DNA of 64,000 bases from an uncultured Ruminococcus sp. (lineage in GTDB: Bacteria; Bacillota; Clostridia; Oscillospirales; Ruminococcaceae): the NCBI GenBank assembly GCA_900318825.1, contig ONMB01000002.1, positions 16,180 to 80,179 of the forward strand. The letters run 5' to 3'. The notes beneath the pieces are model-generated. The model worked only from the letters and a program-made list of their open reading frames with translations. It was not told where the DNA came from and did no database searches. This document shows positions 45,901-54,565 of the stretch, in pieces; position 1 is the stretch's first letter, and each line of letters starts with the position of its first letter. Position numbers and translations under genes: made by a program.

Positions 45901-48120
45901 ATGATCGACGGATCAAAGGCAATCAAGCGCATCGTCAGCATTTCCGCTGCTGCCGTATGTATGCTTGGTTCACTCTCAATCGCACCTGCTGACTATTTCA
46001 GCTCAGTAGACGCTGCAAGCACTCTCACAGCATTCCAGATCACACAGAATATGAAGGTGGGCTGGAACCTCGGTAACACCCTCGACGCTTATGCTCAGGA
46101 TGCCGACGGAAATCCTCTCGCAAGCTACGGTGTTGAGACTGAGACCTGCTGGAAAAACCCTAAGGCTAATCAGACTCTCTTCAATGCCATCAAGGCAAAG
46201 GGCTTCAACACAGTCCGTATCCCTACAACATGGTTCCAGCATCTTGACAGCAACAACAAGATCGATCCCGCATGGCTCGCTCGTGTTCACGAGGTAGTAG
46301 ACTATGCTTATAAGAACAATATGTACGTTATCCTCAACGTTCACCATGAGGAGGGCTGGATCAACAGACCTGATCTTGCTACAGCTTATGACGATATCAA
46401 GCCCAGACTTATGGCTATCTGGACTCAGGTAGCTGAGGAGTTCAAGGACTACGATCAGCACCTCATATTTGAGTGTATGAACGAGCCTCGTGCTAAGGGC
46501 ACAGACCATGAGTGGTGGTCAGCTTCACCTGTTGCTGAGGCAGACGTTATCAACAAGCTCAACGCTGACTTCGTAAAGCTCATCAGAAGCACAGACGGAG
46601 CTTACGCTAAGAACCGTCTCCTTATGCTCCCCGGATATGTTGCAAGTTCAGATAAGACATTCCTCAATCAGATCGTAATGCCTGATGATGATTACTGTGC
46701 AGTATCTATCCACGCTTACACACCTTACAACTTCACAATGAACACCAACACAGAGGAAGGCGCTTACCACGATACCTTCACTAAGGAATTCAGCGCTGAC
46801 CTTGCTTACAATCTCCAGAACTTCCGCGATATGTTCGTTAACAAGGGAATTCCGGTAGTTATCGGTGAAATGGGTACTTCCAACTTCGGAAATACACAGG
46901 CTCGTGTAGACTGGACAAAACAGTACTTCGAGACAACTAAGAAGTACGGTATCCCCTGCGTACTCTGGGATAACAATATCGAGTCCAACCCTGCAGCTCC
47001 CGGCGAGTGCCACGGCTACATCAACCGTGAGACAGGCGAGTGGCTTTCATCAAGCCTTCCTATCATCAACAAGATGATGGAGATCATGGACGATCCTACT
47101 ATCGTTTGGGGCAGCGAGGGCAAGATGCCTACTTATGACCACCAGGATATCAATTCCGGTAAGGCTTACATATCTTCACCTATCGAGATCGACGCTTCCA
47201 AGTCTGACGTATATAAGAACACAACTCCCGGTGAGCCCGAAGTAACATGGTCTGACATGAAGGGCAAGGAAGTTGCTATCAAGTACACAGGCGATACACC
47301 TGTACTCGCAGTTTCTGACAAGGATTACAAGGGCTGGAAGGAAATGAGCCCCTACACTATCGACGAAAAGAACGGCATTGCTTACTACCTCGTTGACAAG
47401 GCAGTTCCCCAGATCTGGGAAGGCGACCTTGATAACATCAAGCATATGCAGGCAAGAACAAATGCTGTTACACAGATCGAGAAGATCGTATTCCTCGATG
47501 CTCCTAACGTTGACATCGAGATCGAGGTCGACAAGACAAAGAAGTACAGCATTGAGCTTGGCAGCAACAGAAATGGTAATATCACTATCAACCTCAAGGG
47601 TGAGGCTGGCACTGTTACAAACGGCTGCCTCGGCTTCAAGGCTCCTGCTTGGACACAGGTTGAGTGGGAAACAACTATTGGTTCTGACGGAACTGCAAAG
47701 GTCGTAATTCCGCTTGACAAGGTTCCCGCAGATGCAACAGATGTTGAATTCCAGATCTGGTACAATCCTGAGAAGGTTGAGATGAAGGATTATACAGTTG
47801 ACGAGAAGCAGACTGAGACAGAGACACAGTCTGAGACAACATCAGAGCAGATCACAACAGGAACACTTCCTGACGTTCAGGTTACAAAGTATGGTGATGC
47901 TAACCTCGATAACGTTGTCAACATTGCAGACGCTGTACTCGTAATGCAGGTTGCTACAAACCCCGACAAGTATGCAGTAGGCAAGACTGATTACAGCATC
48001 AAGCCTCAGGGCGAAGTAAACGCAGACGTTGACGGTAAGAAGGGCCTTACAAACCAGGACGCACTTCTTATCCAGAAGTTCAAGCTCGGTCTCATTGACA
48101 AGTTCAACGTAAACGCTTGA
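45901..48120 (+). CDS. Secreted GH5 endoglucanase with dockerin
   Basis: A 739-residue cellulosomal cellulase. Signal peptide to about residue 38, then a GH5 (subfamily 4-like) catalytic domain (about 43-400) with NVHHEEGW, acid/base E195 in FECMNEPR and nucleophile E323 in VVIGEMGTS. Two beta-rich modules follow (about 425-533 and 537-622), probably carbohydrate-binding; their family is not clear by eye. A Thr/Glu/Gln linker (634-656) leads to a dockerin (663-735) with two calcium-binding repeats (GDANLDNVVNIADAVLVM; GEVNADVDGKKGLTNQDALL). ATG 45901 is 8 bases from AGGAGG; earlier in-frame starts lack a site. Confidence 0.95.
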   Translation: MIDGSKAIKRIVSISAAAVCMLGSLSIAPADYFSSVDAASTLTAFQITQNMKVGWNLGNTLDAYAQDADGNPLASYGVETETCWKNPKANQTLFNAIKAKGFNTVRIPTTWFQHLDSNNKIDPAWLARVHEVVDYAYKNNMYVILNVHHEEGWINRPDLATAYDDIKPRLMAIWTQVAEEFKDYDQHLIFECMNEPRAKGTDHEWWSASPVAEADVINKLNADFVKLIRSTDGAYAKNRLLMLPGYVASSDKTFLNQIVMPDDDYCAVSIHAYTPYNFTMNTNTEEGAYHDTFTKEFSADLAYNLQNFRDMFVNKGIPVVIGEMGTSNFGNTQARVDWTKQYFETTKKYGIPCVLWDNNIESNPAAPGECHGYINRETGEWLSSSLPIINKMMEIMDDPTIVWGSEGKMPTYDHQDINSGKAYISSPIEIDASKSDVYKNTTPGEPEVTWSDMKGKEVAIKYTGDTPVLAVSDKDYKGWKEMSPYTIDEKNGIAYYLVDKAVPQIWEGDLDNIKHMQARTNAVTQIEKIVFLDAPNVDIEIEVDKTKKYSIELGSNRNGNITINLKGEAGTVTNGCLGFKAPAWTQVEWETTIGSDGTAKVVIPLDKVPADATDVEFQIWYNPEKVEMKDYTVDEKQTETETQSETTSEQITTGTLPDVQVTKYGDANLDNVVNIADAVLVMQVATNPDKYAVGKTDYSIKPQGEVNADVDGKKGLTNQDALLIQKFKLGLIDKFNVNA

Positions 48121-48150
48121 TCGTTCCGCGAGTCAATAACTGAATAAAAC

Positions 48151-48186
48151 AAAAAGCTGCCGCGCAATAGTGCGGCAGTTTGCTTT
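48151..48186. terminator. Bidirectional terminator between cellulase and histidine kinase genes, hairpin 1
   Basis: CTGCCGC pairs with GCGGCAG around an 8-base loop, with A-rich and T-rich flanks on both sides. On the minus strand it ends CTTTTTG. Confidence 0.75.
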
Positions 48187-48205
48187 ATAGTTTTTGAATA
48201 AACTG

Positions 48206-48236
48206 AAAGGACGGCTTTTACAGCCGTCCTTTTGCG
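48206..48236. terminator. Terminator hairpin 2
   Basis: AAAGGACGGCT pairs with AGCCGTCCTTT (11 bp) around TTTAC. It lies a few bases past the kinase stop codon. Confidence 0.7.
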
Positions 48237-50294
48237 TTACATTATTATGACAAAGCGTATGCTCTTACCCTCATGGTTTTCGATGTGGATCCTGAACTTA
48301 TGCTTGTCGATGATAGACTTTGCGATAGCGAGTCCGAGTCCGTAGCCGCCTGTTGCGCGGTTTCTGGACTGGTCGCTGCGGTAGAAGCGCTCGAATATTT
48401 TGTCCTTTTCCTCGTCCTTGATACCCTGACCGGTGTTGTAAATGGAGAGCACCTTTCTGTCACTGATCTTTCTGAGTGTGACCTTTACGGTGCCGCCTTC
48501 GCCGGAGTATTTGAGGGCGTTGTCGATGAAAATGGCAGCCATTTGCTTGATATGGCGTTCGCTGCCGTTTATCGTGAGACCGCTCTCGATGTCAACGTCG
48601 AACTGCTTGTTGCTCTCGAACGCCTGACACTCAAACGGCAGAGCCGTATTGATGATAGCCTTGCTGAGGTCGAAGTCCGTGCGGACGAAGTCGGTCGAGT
48701 TGTTTTCGAGACGTGTGAGGTTCAGCAGGTCGTTCACGAGGACGTTCATACGGTCGGTCTGCGACTTGATGTATGTCAGCCAGCGGTTCTCGCCGATCTC
48801 TCCGGAGAGAACGTCTGCATTCGCAGATATGACAGTCAGAGGAGTCTTGAGCTCGTGGCTTGCGTCGGAAATGAACTGCTTCTGCTTGTCGAAAGCGAGT
48901 TTCAGAGGCTGAATGACCTTTCTGCTGAGGAAGAAAGCGGCAGCTGCGAGGAGAATGAGGCTGATAGTACCGATGAGGATAGTAGTGCGTATGAGCTTGT
49001 TGAGCATATTCATTTCAGCGCCCTTATCGGTGAATACCATAATAGTGCCGTTATTCTTTTCGGTCTTGTAGAACTGGTACTTGTTCTCGATCATACCGCT
49101 GTTGAGATTTTCCTTGAGGATAGCGGAGATGTAGTTCTGAGCCTGAGTTTCGTTGAGATCGTCGTTATTAATGGAAGCGAGGAAGTTTCCGTCCTTGTCA
49201 GCCATAACGATGAAAAAATCTATTGAGCCGAGTGATTTAGGTATCTGGTCGAGAGTCTGCTGACCGTCGTCCATAGGCTCGCGGTGCTTATTCTCATCAT
49301 TTTTTATGTCGCTTATCATGGTGAGCTCGTCCTCATAGGAGATAGTGTTCAGACCGAGTGGTGAGGGAGTCTCTTGGAGGGACGCAGGTTCTGTGGAGCG
49401 GCATTTTTCTTTTTCGCAGTTGCTGGTATCCTCCGCGCTTGTATCTTCGGTGGGCGTGTGCTCGTTGAATTTGCTGTTCGGAGCCTGATAGCCCTGCCAG
49501 CCGTTCCAGCCCTGCCAGTTGTTGTTCCAGTTATTCCAGCCGTTCCAGTATCCCCAGTTTCCCCACCACGGCGGCGGGGTATTGGGATCGAACCAATCCG
49601 GCGGATTATTGGGATCAAACCACCATGGACCTTGCGGCTGCTGGTTTTCGGTAGTCGGCTCGGTCGCTTCCGGATGTGGCTTTGTAGGCTCCGGCACGGT
49701 CTTTGACGGGGGCTGCTGCGGAGTGGGAGCGGTTGGCTGAGTAGTCGGGTGAGTAGGCTTTGCAGTGACGGGAGCCGTGACGATAGGCTGTGGGGGCTGA
49801 GTAGTGGGGGAAGTAACGGAAGCGGTCACGGTCGGTTCGGGAATATTTTCCGCCGTCGGAGCAAAGGTTGGAGTTTCTGTTGTTTTTTCGGCAGGTGTCG
49901 GAGCCGCAGTGGGCTCGGGAGTCGGAATGACAGCCGCTGTGACAGCAGCTGCGGTCGTAGTCGTTGCAGCTGTTGTGGAGGTAGTTACAGAAGCTGTACT
50001 TGGCGGAGCTGTCTGTGAGCTGTGCTCCTGAGAGGCTTCTGTTTCAGTAGGCTTTGGCGGCGGGACTTCGTCCTGTACCGGTTTTTTGCCGAAATTCTCC
50101 GGGCGCGAGATCATGAACTGATGAGTCGTATCGTTATACTCGACGCCGGCGGCGATCTTCTTTAGAACGTCCTTGGACTGCCGCTGCATAACAGCCTGCA
50201 TGATGATATTTACCGAGCCGAGAACGGCGATAAATATCGCAAGGAGAATGCAGGTGATGATTGCAAAGACCTTCAGCTGTGCTTTTTTGAACAT
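48237..50294 (-). CDS. Sensor histidine kinase with Trp-rich extracytoplasmic region
   Basis: A 685-residue two-component kinase. Membrane helices at about 10-33 and 436-457 enclose a 400-residue outside region. It is Pro/Thr-rich from 75 to 220. Then residues 223-269 form an aromatic stretch with 12 Trp among many Asn and Gly (for example WWGNWGYW). A globular part (about 320-430, FFIVMADKDGNFLASI) looks like a dCache/PAS-type sensor. The cytoplasmic part has HisKA with H480 (DASHELKTPLTVI) and HATPase (IDNALKYSGEGG, GYGLGLAIAKSI). The response-regulator gene lies 10 bp upstream; the cellulase gene is convergent. Confidence 0.92.
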   Translation of the reverse strand: MFKKAQLKVFAIITCILLAIFIAVLGSVNIIMQAVMQRQSKDVLKKIAAGVEYNDTTHQFMISRPENFGKKPVQDEVPPPKPTETEASQEHSSQTAPPSTASVTTSTTAATTTTAAAVTAAVIPTPEPTAAPTPAEKTTETPTFAPTAENIPEPTVTASVTSPTTQPPQPIVTAPVTAKPTHPTTQPTAPTPQQPPSKTVPEPTKPHPEATEPTTENQQPQGPWWFDPNNPPDWFDPNTPPPWWGNWGYWNGWNNWNNNWQGWNGWQGYQAPNSKFNEHTPTEDTSAEDTSNCEKEKCRSTEPASLQETPSPLGLNTISYEDELTMISDIKNDENKHREPMDDGQQTLDQIPKSLGSIDFFIVMADKDGNFLASINNDDLNETQAQNYISAILKENLNSGMIENKYQFYKTEKNNGTIMVFTDKGAEMNMLNKLIRTTILIGTISLILLAAAAFFLSRKVIQPLKLAFDKQKQFISDASHELKTPLTVISANADVLSGEIGENRWLTYIKSQTDRMNVLVNDLLNLTRLENNSTDFVRTDFDLSKAIINTALPFECQAFESNKQFDVDIESGLTINGSERHIKQMAAIFIDNALKYSGEGGTVKVTLRKISDRKVLSIYNTGQGIKDEEKDKIFERFYRSDQSRNRATGGYGLGLAIAKSIIDKHKFRIHIENHEGKSIRFVIIM

Positions 50295-50304
50295 ATAGCT
50301 CCTC

Positions 50305-50973
50305 CTATTCGAGCGAATAGCCTATTCCGCGTGCAGTCTTGATCTGGACGGGAGCTGAGATGACGGACAGCTTTTTGCGGAGGAATGAAATGTAAACTTC
50401 GATATTGTTATATTCCACGTCGCTCTCGTAGCCCCAGATCTTCTCGATAATACGTTCTTTGGGGAGTATCTGTCTGGGGTTGGAGATAAGGAGCTCCATT
50501 ATCTGGTATTCTTTAAGGCTGAGCTTGACGTCGCTGCCGTTCCAGATGACAGAGCTTGTATTCTTGTTGAGTTCGAGACCGTTGTAGGCGAGGCGGTTAT
50601 CATCAACGATGTCGCCTCTGCGTCTTGTGAGGGCGCGGAGTCTTGCGAGGAGTTCGCCGGTCACGAAGGGTTTTGTGAGGTAGTCGTCGGCGCCGCAGTC
50701 GAGACCGTTTATCTTGTCGTCGATCTCACTTCTTGCAGTAAGCAGCAGGACCGGTGTGGCAATCTTTTCGCGGCGGATATTGCTTAGTATCTCAAGTCCG
50801 CTCATACCGGGGAGCATGATATCGAGGATAATGCAGTCATAAACGTCAGACATGGCGTTGTCGAGACCGTCGATGCCGTTGTAGACGGTGTCGACAGTGT
50901 ACTTATTTCGCTTGAGGATCTCAGACAGAGCGTCAGCAAGCTGGATCTCGTCTTCAACAATGAGAATTCTCAT
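50305..50973 (-). CDS. OmpR-family response regulator
   Basis: A 222-residue DNA-binding regulator, partner of the adjacent kinase. The receiver domain has the acidic pair in LIVEDE, the phosphoacceptor Asp in DCIILDIMLPGMSG, and the conserved Lys in DDYLTKPF. The C-terminal winged helix ends VYISFLRKKL and TARGIGYSLE. A longer in-frame start exists, but ATG 50973 follows AAGGAGAG and gives the family's normal start MRILIVEDE. A TATAAT lies at 51021-51016 with only a weak -35. Targets are unknown; the nearby cellulase is a candidate. Confidence 0.95.
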   Translation of the reverse strand: MRILIVEDEIQLADALSEILKRNKYTVDTVYNGIDGLDNAMSDVYDCIILDIMLPGMSGLEILSNIRREKIATPVLLLTARSEIDDKINGLDCGADDYLTKPFVTGELLARLRALTRRRGDIVDDNRLAYNGLELNKNTSSVIWNGSDVKLSLKEYQIMELLISNPRQILPKERIIEKIWGYESDVEYNNIEVYISFLRKKLSVISAPVQIKTARGIGYSLE

Positions 50974-51021
50974 AATAGCTCTCCTTTCCTGAGCATAGTT
51001 ATCTACCATACTACAATTATA

Positions 51022-51207
51022 CCACGAAATATTGAAATAGACTTAAAAAAACGCGAAAAAAATCCGGTATTTACTATGTTTTGTCGATATACACAAAAGA
51101 AGCAATGAAAAATTGTAAGTTCAGTAAATTTAATATGTTGATTAAGAGAAAAATTAAGCTGCAATTTGTGCAATCCAACAGTTTTATTAAAAAGGTCTTA
51201 ACAAATA
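51022..51207. other. Divergent intergenic region
   Basis: AT-rich gap between the response-regulator gene and the gene at 51305. Apart from the promoter elements on both flanks I see no gene, structured RNA or repeat. Confidence 0.5.
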
Positions 51208-51236
51208 TTGACTAAGTGGGAGATTTATGTTAGAAT
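51208..51236 (+). promoter_or_regulatory. Promoter of the gene at 51305
   Basis: TTGACT (51208-51213), 17 bases, TAGAAT (51231-51236) with extended TGT. The leader contains a CGGTA/TACCG hairpin (about 51249-51267). Confidence 0.82.
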
Positions 51237-51304
51237 AAATATTGAGCCGGTATGGCATTCGTACCGAAAATTGGGCGAGCTTTTCGCATGGGAGGGGATC
51301 TGCT

Positions 51305-52015
51305 TTGCTATCACCGACAGAACGTAAAAAGATCAGCAGCTTTGCAAAAACGCTGCTACCGCATTTCAGCGCGGAAATGAAAAAATATGAGGAGATCTAT
51401 TCCGATTTTTCTGCAAACGGCTATTCAAAGGATCTCTGTGAACAGTATGCCGACGCTTTTATAAACAATGTGAAGAAGCCTATGCCGGAGGATATTATCC
51501 AGATCGCATCGCTCTACGACAGGATACACGATAACAAGAGCGCAGGTTTTTATCTGGATATGCTCGCGGAAAAGAAAATGCCTTCAGAAGAGCGATTCCG
51601 CTACTGTGTAGAAATGCTCAAGAATATAAGTAAACTCGGAAACTGGCGCGACGCTGAGGATTTTCGTACCGAGAATATCAATTTTATGCAGATATACGGC
51701 ACAAAGCAGTCTTTGCAAAAGCAGGCGGATATGTATATGGCACTTGCTCTGGTTGACTGCGCCGCCAAGCGATACAACGACGCCTTCAAGCTGCTCAGAT
51801 TTGGCTATAAACCCAGCGGCAGGAACGATACTCAGCTCCTTGAGATGCTGATAACAGGCGTTTATATCTGTGCGCGTTCAGGCGACAGGGACGGTCTTAC
51901 GGACGCTGTAACAAATACACACAGCTGTCTGAAGCTGTTCAGCGAGTATGAATTTGCATGGAGCAAATCCTATTACGAGAAGCGGATCGAAGAAGCCGCT
52001 GAAGGAATACTGTAA
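51305..52015 (+). CDS. Hypothetical helical-repeat protein
   Basis: A 236-residue soluble protein of unknown function, largely alpha-helical with TPR-like spacing (ASLYDRIHDNKSAGFYLDML, MALALVDCAAKRYNDAFKLL). The longer frame starts at 51242, upstream of or at the predicted transcription start, so it cannot be the true start. TTG 51305 lies 8 bases after GGAGGG and is chosen. It is monocistronic with its own terminator and diverges from the two-component operon. Confidence 0.65.
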   Translation: MLSPTERKKISSFAKTLLPHFSAEMKKYEEIYSDFSANGYSKDLCEQYADAFINNVKKPMPEDIIQIASLYDRIHDNKSAGFYLDMLAEKKMPSEERFRYCVEMLKNISKLGNWRDAEDFRTENINFMQIYGTKQSLQKQADMYMALALVDCAAKRYNDAFKLLRFGYKPSGRNDTQLLEMLITGVYICARSGDRDGLTDAVTNTHSCLKLFSEYEFAWSKSYYEKRIEEAAEGIL

Positions 52016-52020
52016 ACTGA

Positions 52021-52049
52021 CAGGAGTCTTTTCGGGACTCCTGTTTTTT
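52021..52049 (+). terminator. Terminator of the gene at 51305
   Basis: CAGGAGTC pairs with GACTCCTG, followed by six T. Confidence 0.93.
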
Positions 52050-52219
52050 GTATCTTATATAAAGTGCAGCACAAAAGTGATACCGCACAAGTTGTTAACA
52101 GTTTGTTCATAATATTAGAGAATTTCTTTTGTTAAGAAAGGGTTACAGTAATAATTAAAATATATCCGGGAACGGTCTATGAATTTATCTGAAAGTAAAA
52201 TTTTAGTTACAAGCTCGTG

Positions 52220-52317
52220 CCTGAAAACTTCTGTGGCCAACAAAACCCTTTAAATAGGCAAATGTTGAGCTGAAGGTCCAAGGAGGCGCAAATGCCCGAG
52301 CCACGCGAGTTTTCAGG
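52220..52317. repeat. 98-nt inverted-repeat element of unknown identity
   Basis: The ends CCTGAAAACT-n3-GTGGC and GCCAC-n3-AGTTTTCAGG pair as a 10-bp stem, a symmetric 3-nt internal loop and a 5-bp stem. The 60-nt interior includes GGC-GCAAAT-GCC and an AGGAGG-like AAGGAGG. It could be a structured RNA, a MITE or the remnant end of an insertion sequence. I do not recognise it as a known riboswitch class. No adjacent promoter is obvious. Confidence 0.5.
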
Positions 52318-52414
52318 GGGTTAGATTAAATCTGAATAGGTGTTCACAAATTATTAAAATAAAACATTAAATTATCCATAGCAATATAGTGCTAAAAGAG
52401 AGCAATATTGTCAA

Positions 52415-52443
52415 TTGCATTATTTTGTACAATCCATTATAAT
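52415..52443 (+). promoter_or_regulatory. Promoter of a probable non-coding transcript
   Basis: TTGCAT (52415-52420), 17 bases, TATAAT (52438-52443). No convincing gene follows before the terminator at 52838. Confidence 0.65.
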
Positions 52444-52449
52444 ACAATT

Positions 52450-52867
52450 GTTGGGAGTGATATTATCATTCCCACAGGCATAATTACATTCAGATACATT
52501 ATTGTGTCCTGTAAAATCGGCAGATATTTCATCACTGCTTATCCGGTATTAACTCCGCCGGATTGTTCTCACCACCGGTCGCATCAAACTTACTGTGCTG
52601 AACAGCTGTTATTGAACATTAATGCCTATAATATGTTTGATCGCCTAAAACAGCTTTCTTCATTGAATCCGTTCTAAAACCGGTCACACTAATGCAAATG
52701 ATCTATCAGGCGCGGCGGAATTGCGCTGCCGAGAACGCGGAAACGTATAGAGGGTGCGTTTCTGTCATGGTGACGACCTTCATTGGCTTTTTGAGAGGGT
52801 GCCAATGAAGGTCATTACTCTTTTCTGAGATATTTTAAGCCGTCCTTATGATAAGGGCGGCTCTTTT
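52450..52867 (+). ncRNA. Candidate structured non-coding RNA
   Basis: A transcript of about 415 nt is predicted from the promoter at 52415-52443 to the hairpin at 52838. It starts with a GGGAGTGAT/ATCATTCCC hairpin (52453-52473). Near its end, GACCTTCATTGGC and GCCAATGAAGGTC form a 13-bp stem (52775-52813). An 89-codon frame overlapping the promoter starts before the predicted transcription start and has no ribosome binding site. The identity is unknown; it lacks the conserved motifs of RNase P RNA and tmRNA. Confidence 0.4.
52838..52867. terminator. Hairpin at the end of the candidate RNA and exonuclease gene
   Basis: AGCCGTCCTTA pairs with TAAGGGCGGCT around three bases, followed by CTTTT on the plus strand. 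It lies 8 bases from the exonuclease stop codon on the other strand. Confidence 0.7.
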
Positions 52868-52874
52868 CGTTTAT

Positions 52875-53825
52875 TCAGCGGCGGCACTCTCTGAGTATCA
52901 TGTCCGCAAATTCGCTGCGTCTGAAGGCCGCAAAGCGCGTTGAAGCATACTTTGCAGCGCCGCCGAATTTCTCCGCCCGAAAGACCTTGATGCGCTTCGG
53001 CTGACTGAATTCCGCCAGAACGAAGTCCTCGCATTCAGGCGCTTTTGACAGAGCGCGTACAAACTTTGCCCTGACCGCGATAAAACGGCTGAGCTCGGCT
53101 TCCCTGCCGGCTGATGTCAGCTCGTTGTAGTAAGCCTGTTCCTTTTCGGTGAGTGGGAGCGCAAGGGCTTCATCGCGGCGTTTTGCCTCGGCAGCAGCCT
53201 TCACAGCCGCAATTTTTTCCAGACGTTCCTGCTTCAATTGCAGGAATTTTTCGTTTTTGGAGAGATCCGAGGTGAAGGCTGCACGGTGTATCGTGTAGAG
53301 GGCTTCGGCGTCGCTGAGGGCGTTGTGGAAACTGCCGGACTGCGGTTCATAGCCGAAAACCGCTGAGAGCTCGCTTATGCTGACAGCCTGCGGGAGTCCC
53401 ATCTGGCGGATAGTAGCGTCCTGTATATCGGTGACGCAGTTGTAAATCTTCTTTATTGAGCTGAGGTCTTTTCCGGTGCGGCGGTGCTGGTTCATATCGC
53501 CTGCGAGACCGGGACGGTCGAAGTTGCCCCAGACGTAGAGCGAGCTGACGCCGTACTTCTTCAGCAGTTCTGCGACCTCCGCAAAGACCTCGTTGCTGTC
53601 GCGGGAAGCGTTTATCTCGGGCTGGGTGAGACCGGTCAGTTCACGGCACTGGCGCGTCATTCTCGGGAATTTACACGGACGGGCTGTGCTGTAAAATTTT
53701 TCCACTATCTCATATTCCGGAGAGCAGATAACGAGTCCGACGGAGAGGATCTCGCTTCTTGTGTTATCTATAAAACCCCCGCAGGTGAACTCGAAATCTG
53801 CGAAGCATAGGAATTCTTTTTTCAA
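52875..53825 (-). CDS. DEDDh 3'-5' exonuclease family protein
   Basis: A 316-residue protein. The N-terminal 185 residues form an RNase T/DNA polymerase III epsilon-type exonuclease: CFADFEFTCGG (metal-binding DxE), the central Asp in VWGNFDRPGL and the late HNALSDAEALYTIH (His and Asp). It resembles KapD-like exonucleases of Firmicutes. The C-terminal 130 residues are Lys/Arg/Glu-rich and look like a separate nucleic-acid-binding extension. Substrate unknown. It reads alone on the minus strand. Confidence 0.85.
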   Translation of the reverse strand: MKKEFLCFADFEFTCGGFIDNTRSEILSVGLVICSPEYEIVEKFYSTARPCKFPRMTRQCRELTGLTQPEINASRDSNEVFAEVAELLKKYGVSSLYVWGNFDRPGLAGDMNQHRRTGKDLSSIKKIYNCVTDIQDATIRQMGLPQAVSISELSAVFGYEPQSGSFHNALSDAEALYTIHRAAFTSDLSKNEKFLQLKQERLEKIAAVKAAAEAKRRDEALALPLTEKEQAYYNELTSAGREAELSRFIAVRAKFVRALSKAPECEDFVLAEFSQPKRIKVFRAEKFGGAAKYASTRFAAFRRSEFADMILRECRR

Positions 53826-53885
53826 AGACGTAAAAACCTTCTTTCTCTGTGTATCAGATGTAAAAAAGCGGGCATAATATGAATG

Positions 53886-54422
53886 TCAGTCATCTATTAT
53901 AGAGGTAGTCGGAGCGTTTTCGGCAGCATCTCTGCGTCTTTTTTTCTCACGGCGTTCTTCGCCAAGGTCATAAGAAAAATACTGGCAAAGCGCGATAACG
54001 ACAGCAAGTCCGGCAGGTAATATGCACGGGAGGAGTCTCGACTGAAAGAGACTGCTTGCGGAGACGTTCTCGTAAACGCCTGAACCGTGCCAGCCGTGGG
54101 ACTTTGCCCGTTTCACCAGCTTGCTGAGGATAGCAAGGCACATAATAAGACCGGTCGAGGTGCAGAACAGCGAGACCAGATTTGTGAGGTTCTTTCTGAA
54201 AAGGCAGAGTATCGCCCCGGAAGTCATAAGCAAGCCCGAAAGTATGAGCAGTAGGCCGTAATTGGCGAAAACAGTGCCATAGCTGCTGCGGTTGTAGTAA
54301 ATGCCCGCCCCGGTCATACACGCCATAAACAGCGGATAAACGGCTGTGAGAACGAGCATGACGGCTTTTGCCGTGTTGAGGTACGGGTGTTTTTTTCTTG
54401 GGAGACGCTGGCGGGTCCTCAT
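53886..54422 (-). CDS. Hypothetical membrane protein, four helices
   Basis: A 178-residue membrane protein of unknown function with about four hydrophobic helices (AVMLVLTAVYPLFMACMTG first; YGLLLILSGLLMTSGAIL second). The C-terminus is very basic then polar (EERREKKRRRDAAENAPTTS). An upstream ATG at 54446 overlaps the ribosome binding site AGGAG, so ATG 54422 is the better start. It lies upstream of the exonuclease gene on the same strand and is divergent from spoIVB. Confidence 0.7.
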   Translation of the reverse strand: MRTRQRLPRKKHPYLNTAKAVMLVLTAVYPLFMACMTGAGIYYNRSSYGTVFANYGLLLILSGLLMTSGAILCLFRKNLTNLVSLFCTSTGLIMCLAILSKLVKRAKSHGWHGSGVYENVSASSLFQSRLLPCILPAGLAVVIALCQYFSYDLGEERREKKRRRDAAENAPTTSIIDD

Positions 54423-54565
54423 GGAAAAATTCTCCTGAAAATACATAGATTTCCTGCGCGGCAGGCTGTGAAAAATATCCGTGACTTATTCTCTGTAATA
54501 TGTTATAGCCGCGGACAGATAATATATGTGCTGCGATTGCAGCAATAAGATAAGAAAGGACGTTG

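Noticed and set aside
52200-52330. Known riboswitch (c-di-GMP, ZTP, cobalamin) or RNase P RNA
   Set aside because: The conserved core sequences of these classes were looked for by eye and not found.
52408-52677. 89-codon frame after the exonuclease gap promoter
   Set aside because: It begins upstream of the predicted transcription start and has no ribosome binding site or recognisable family.
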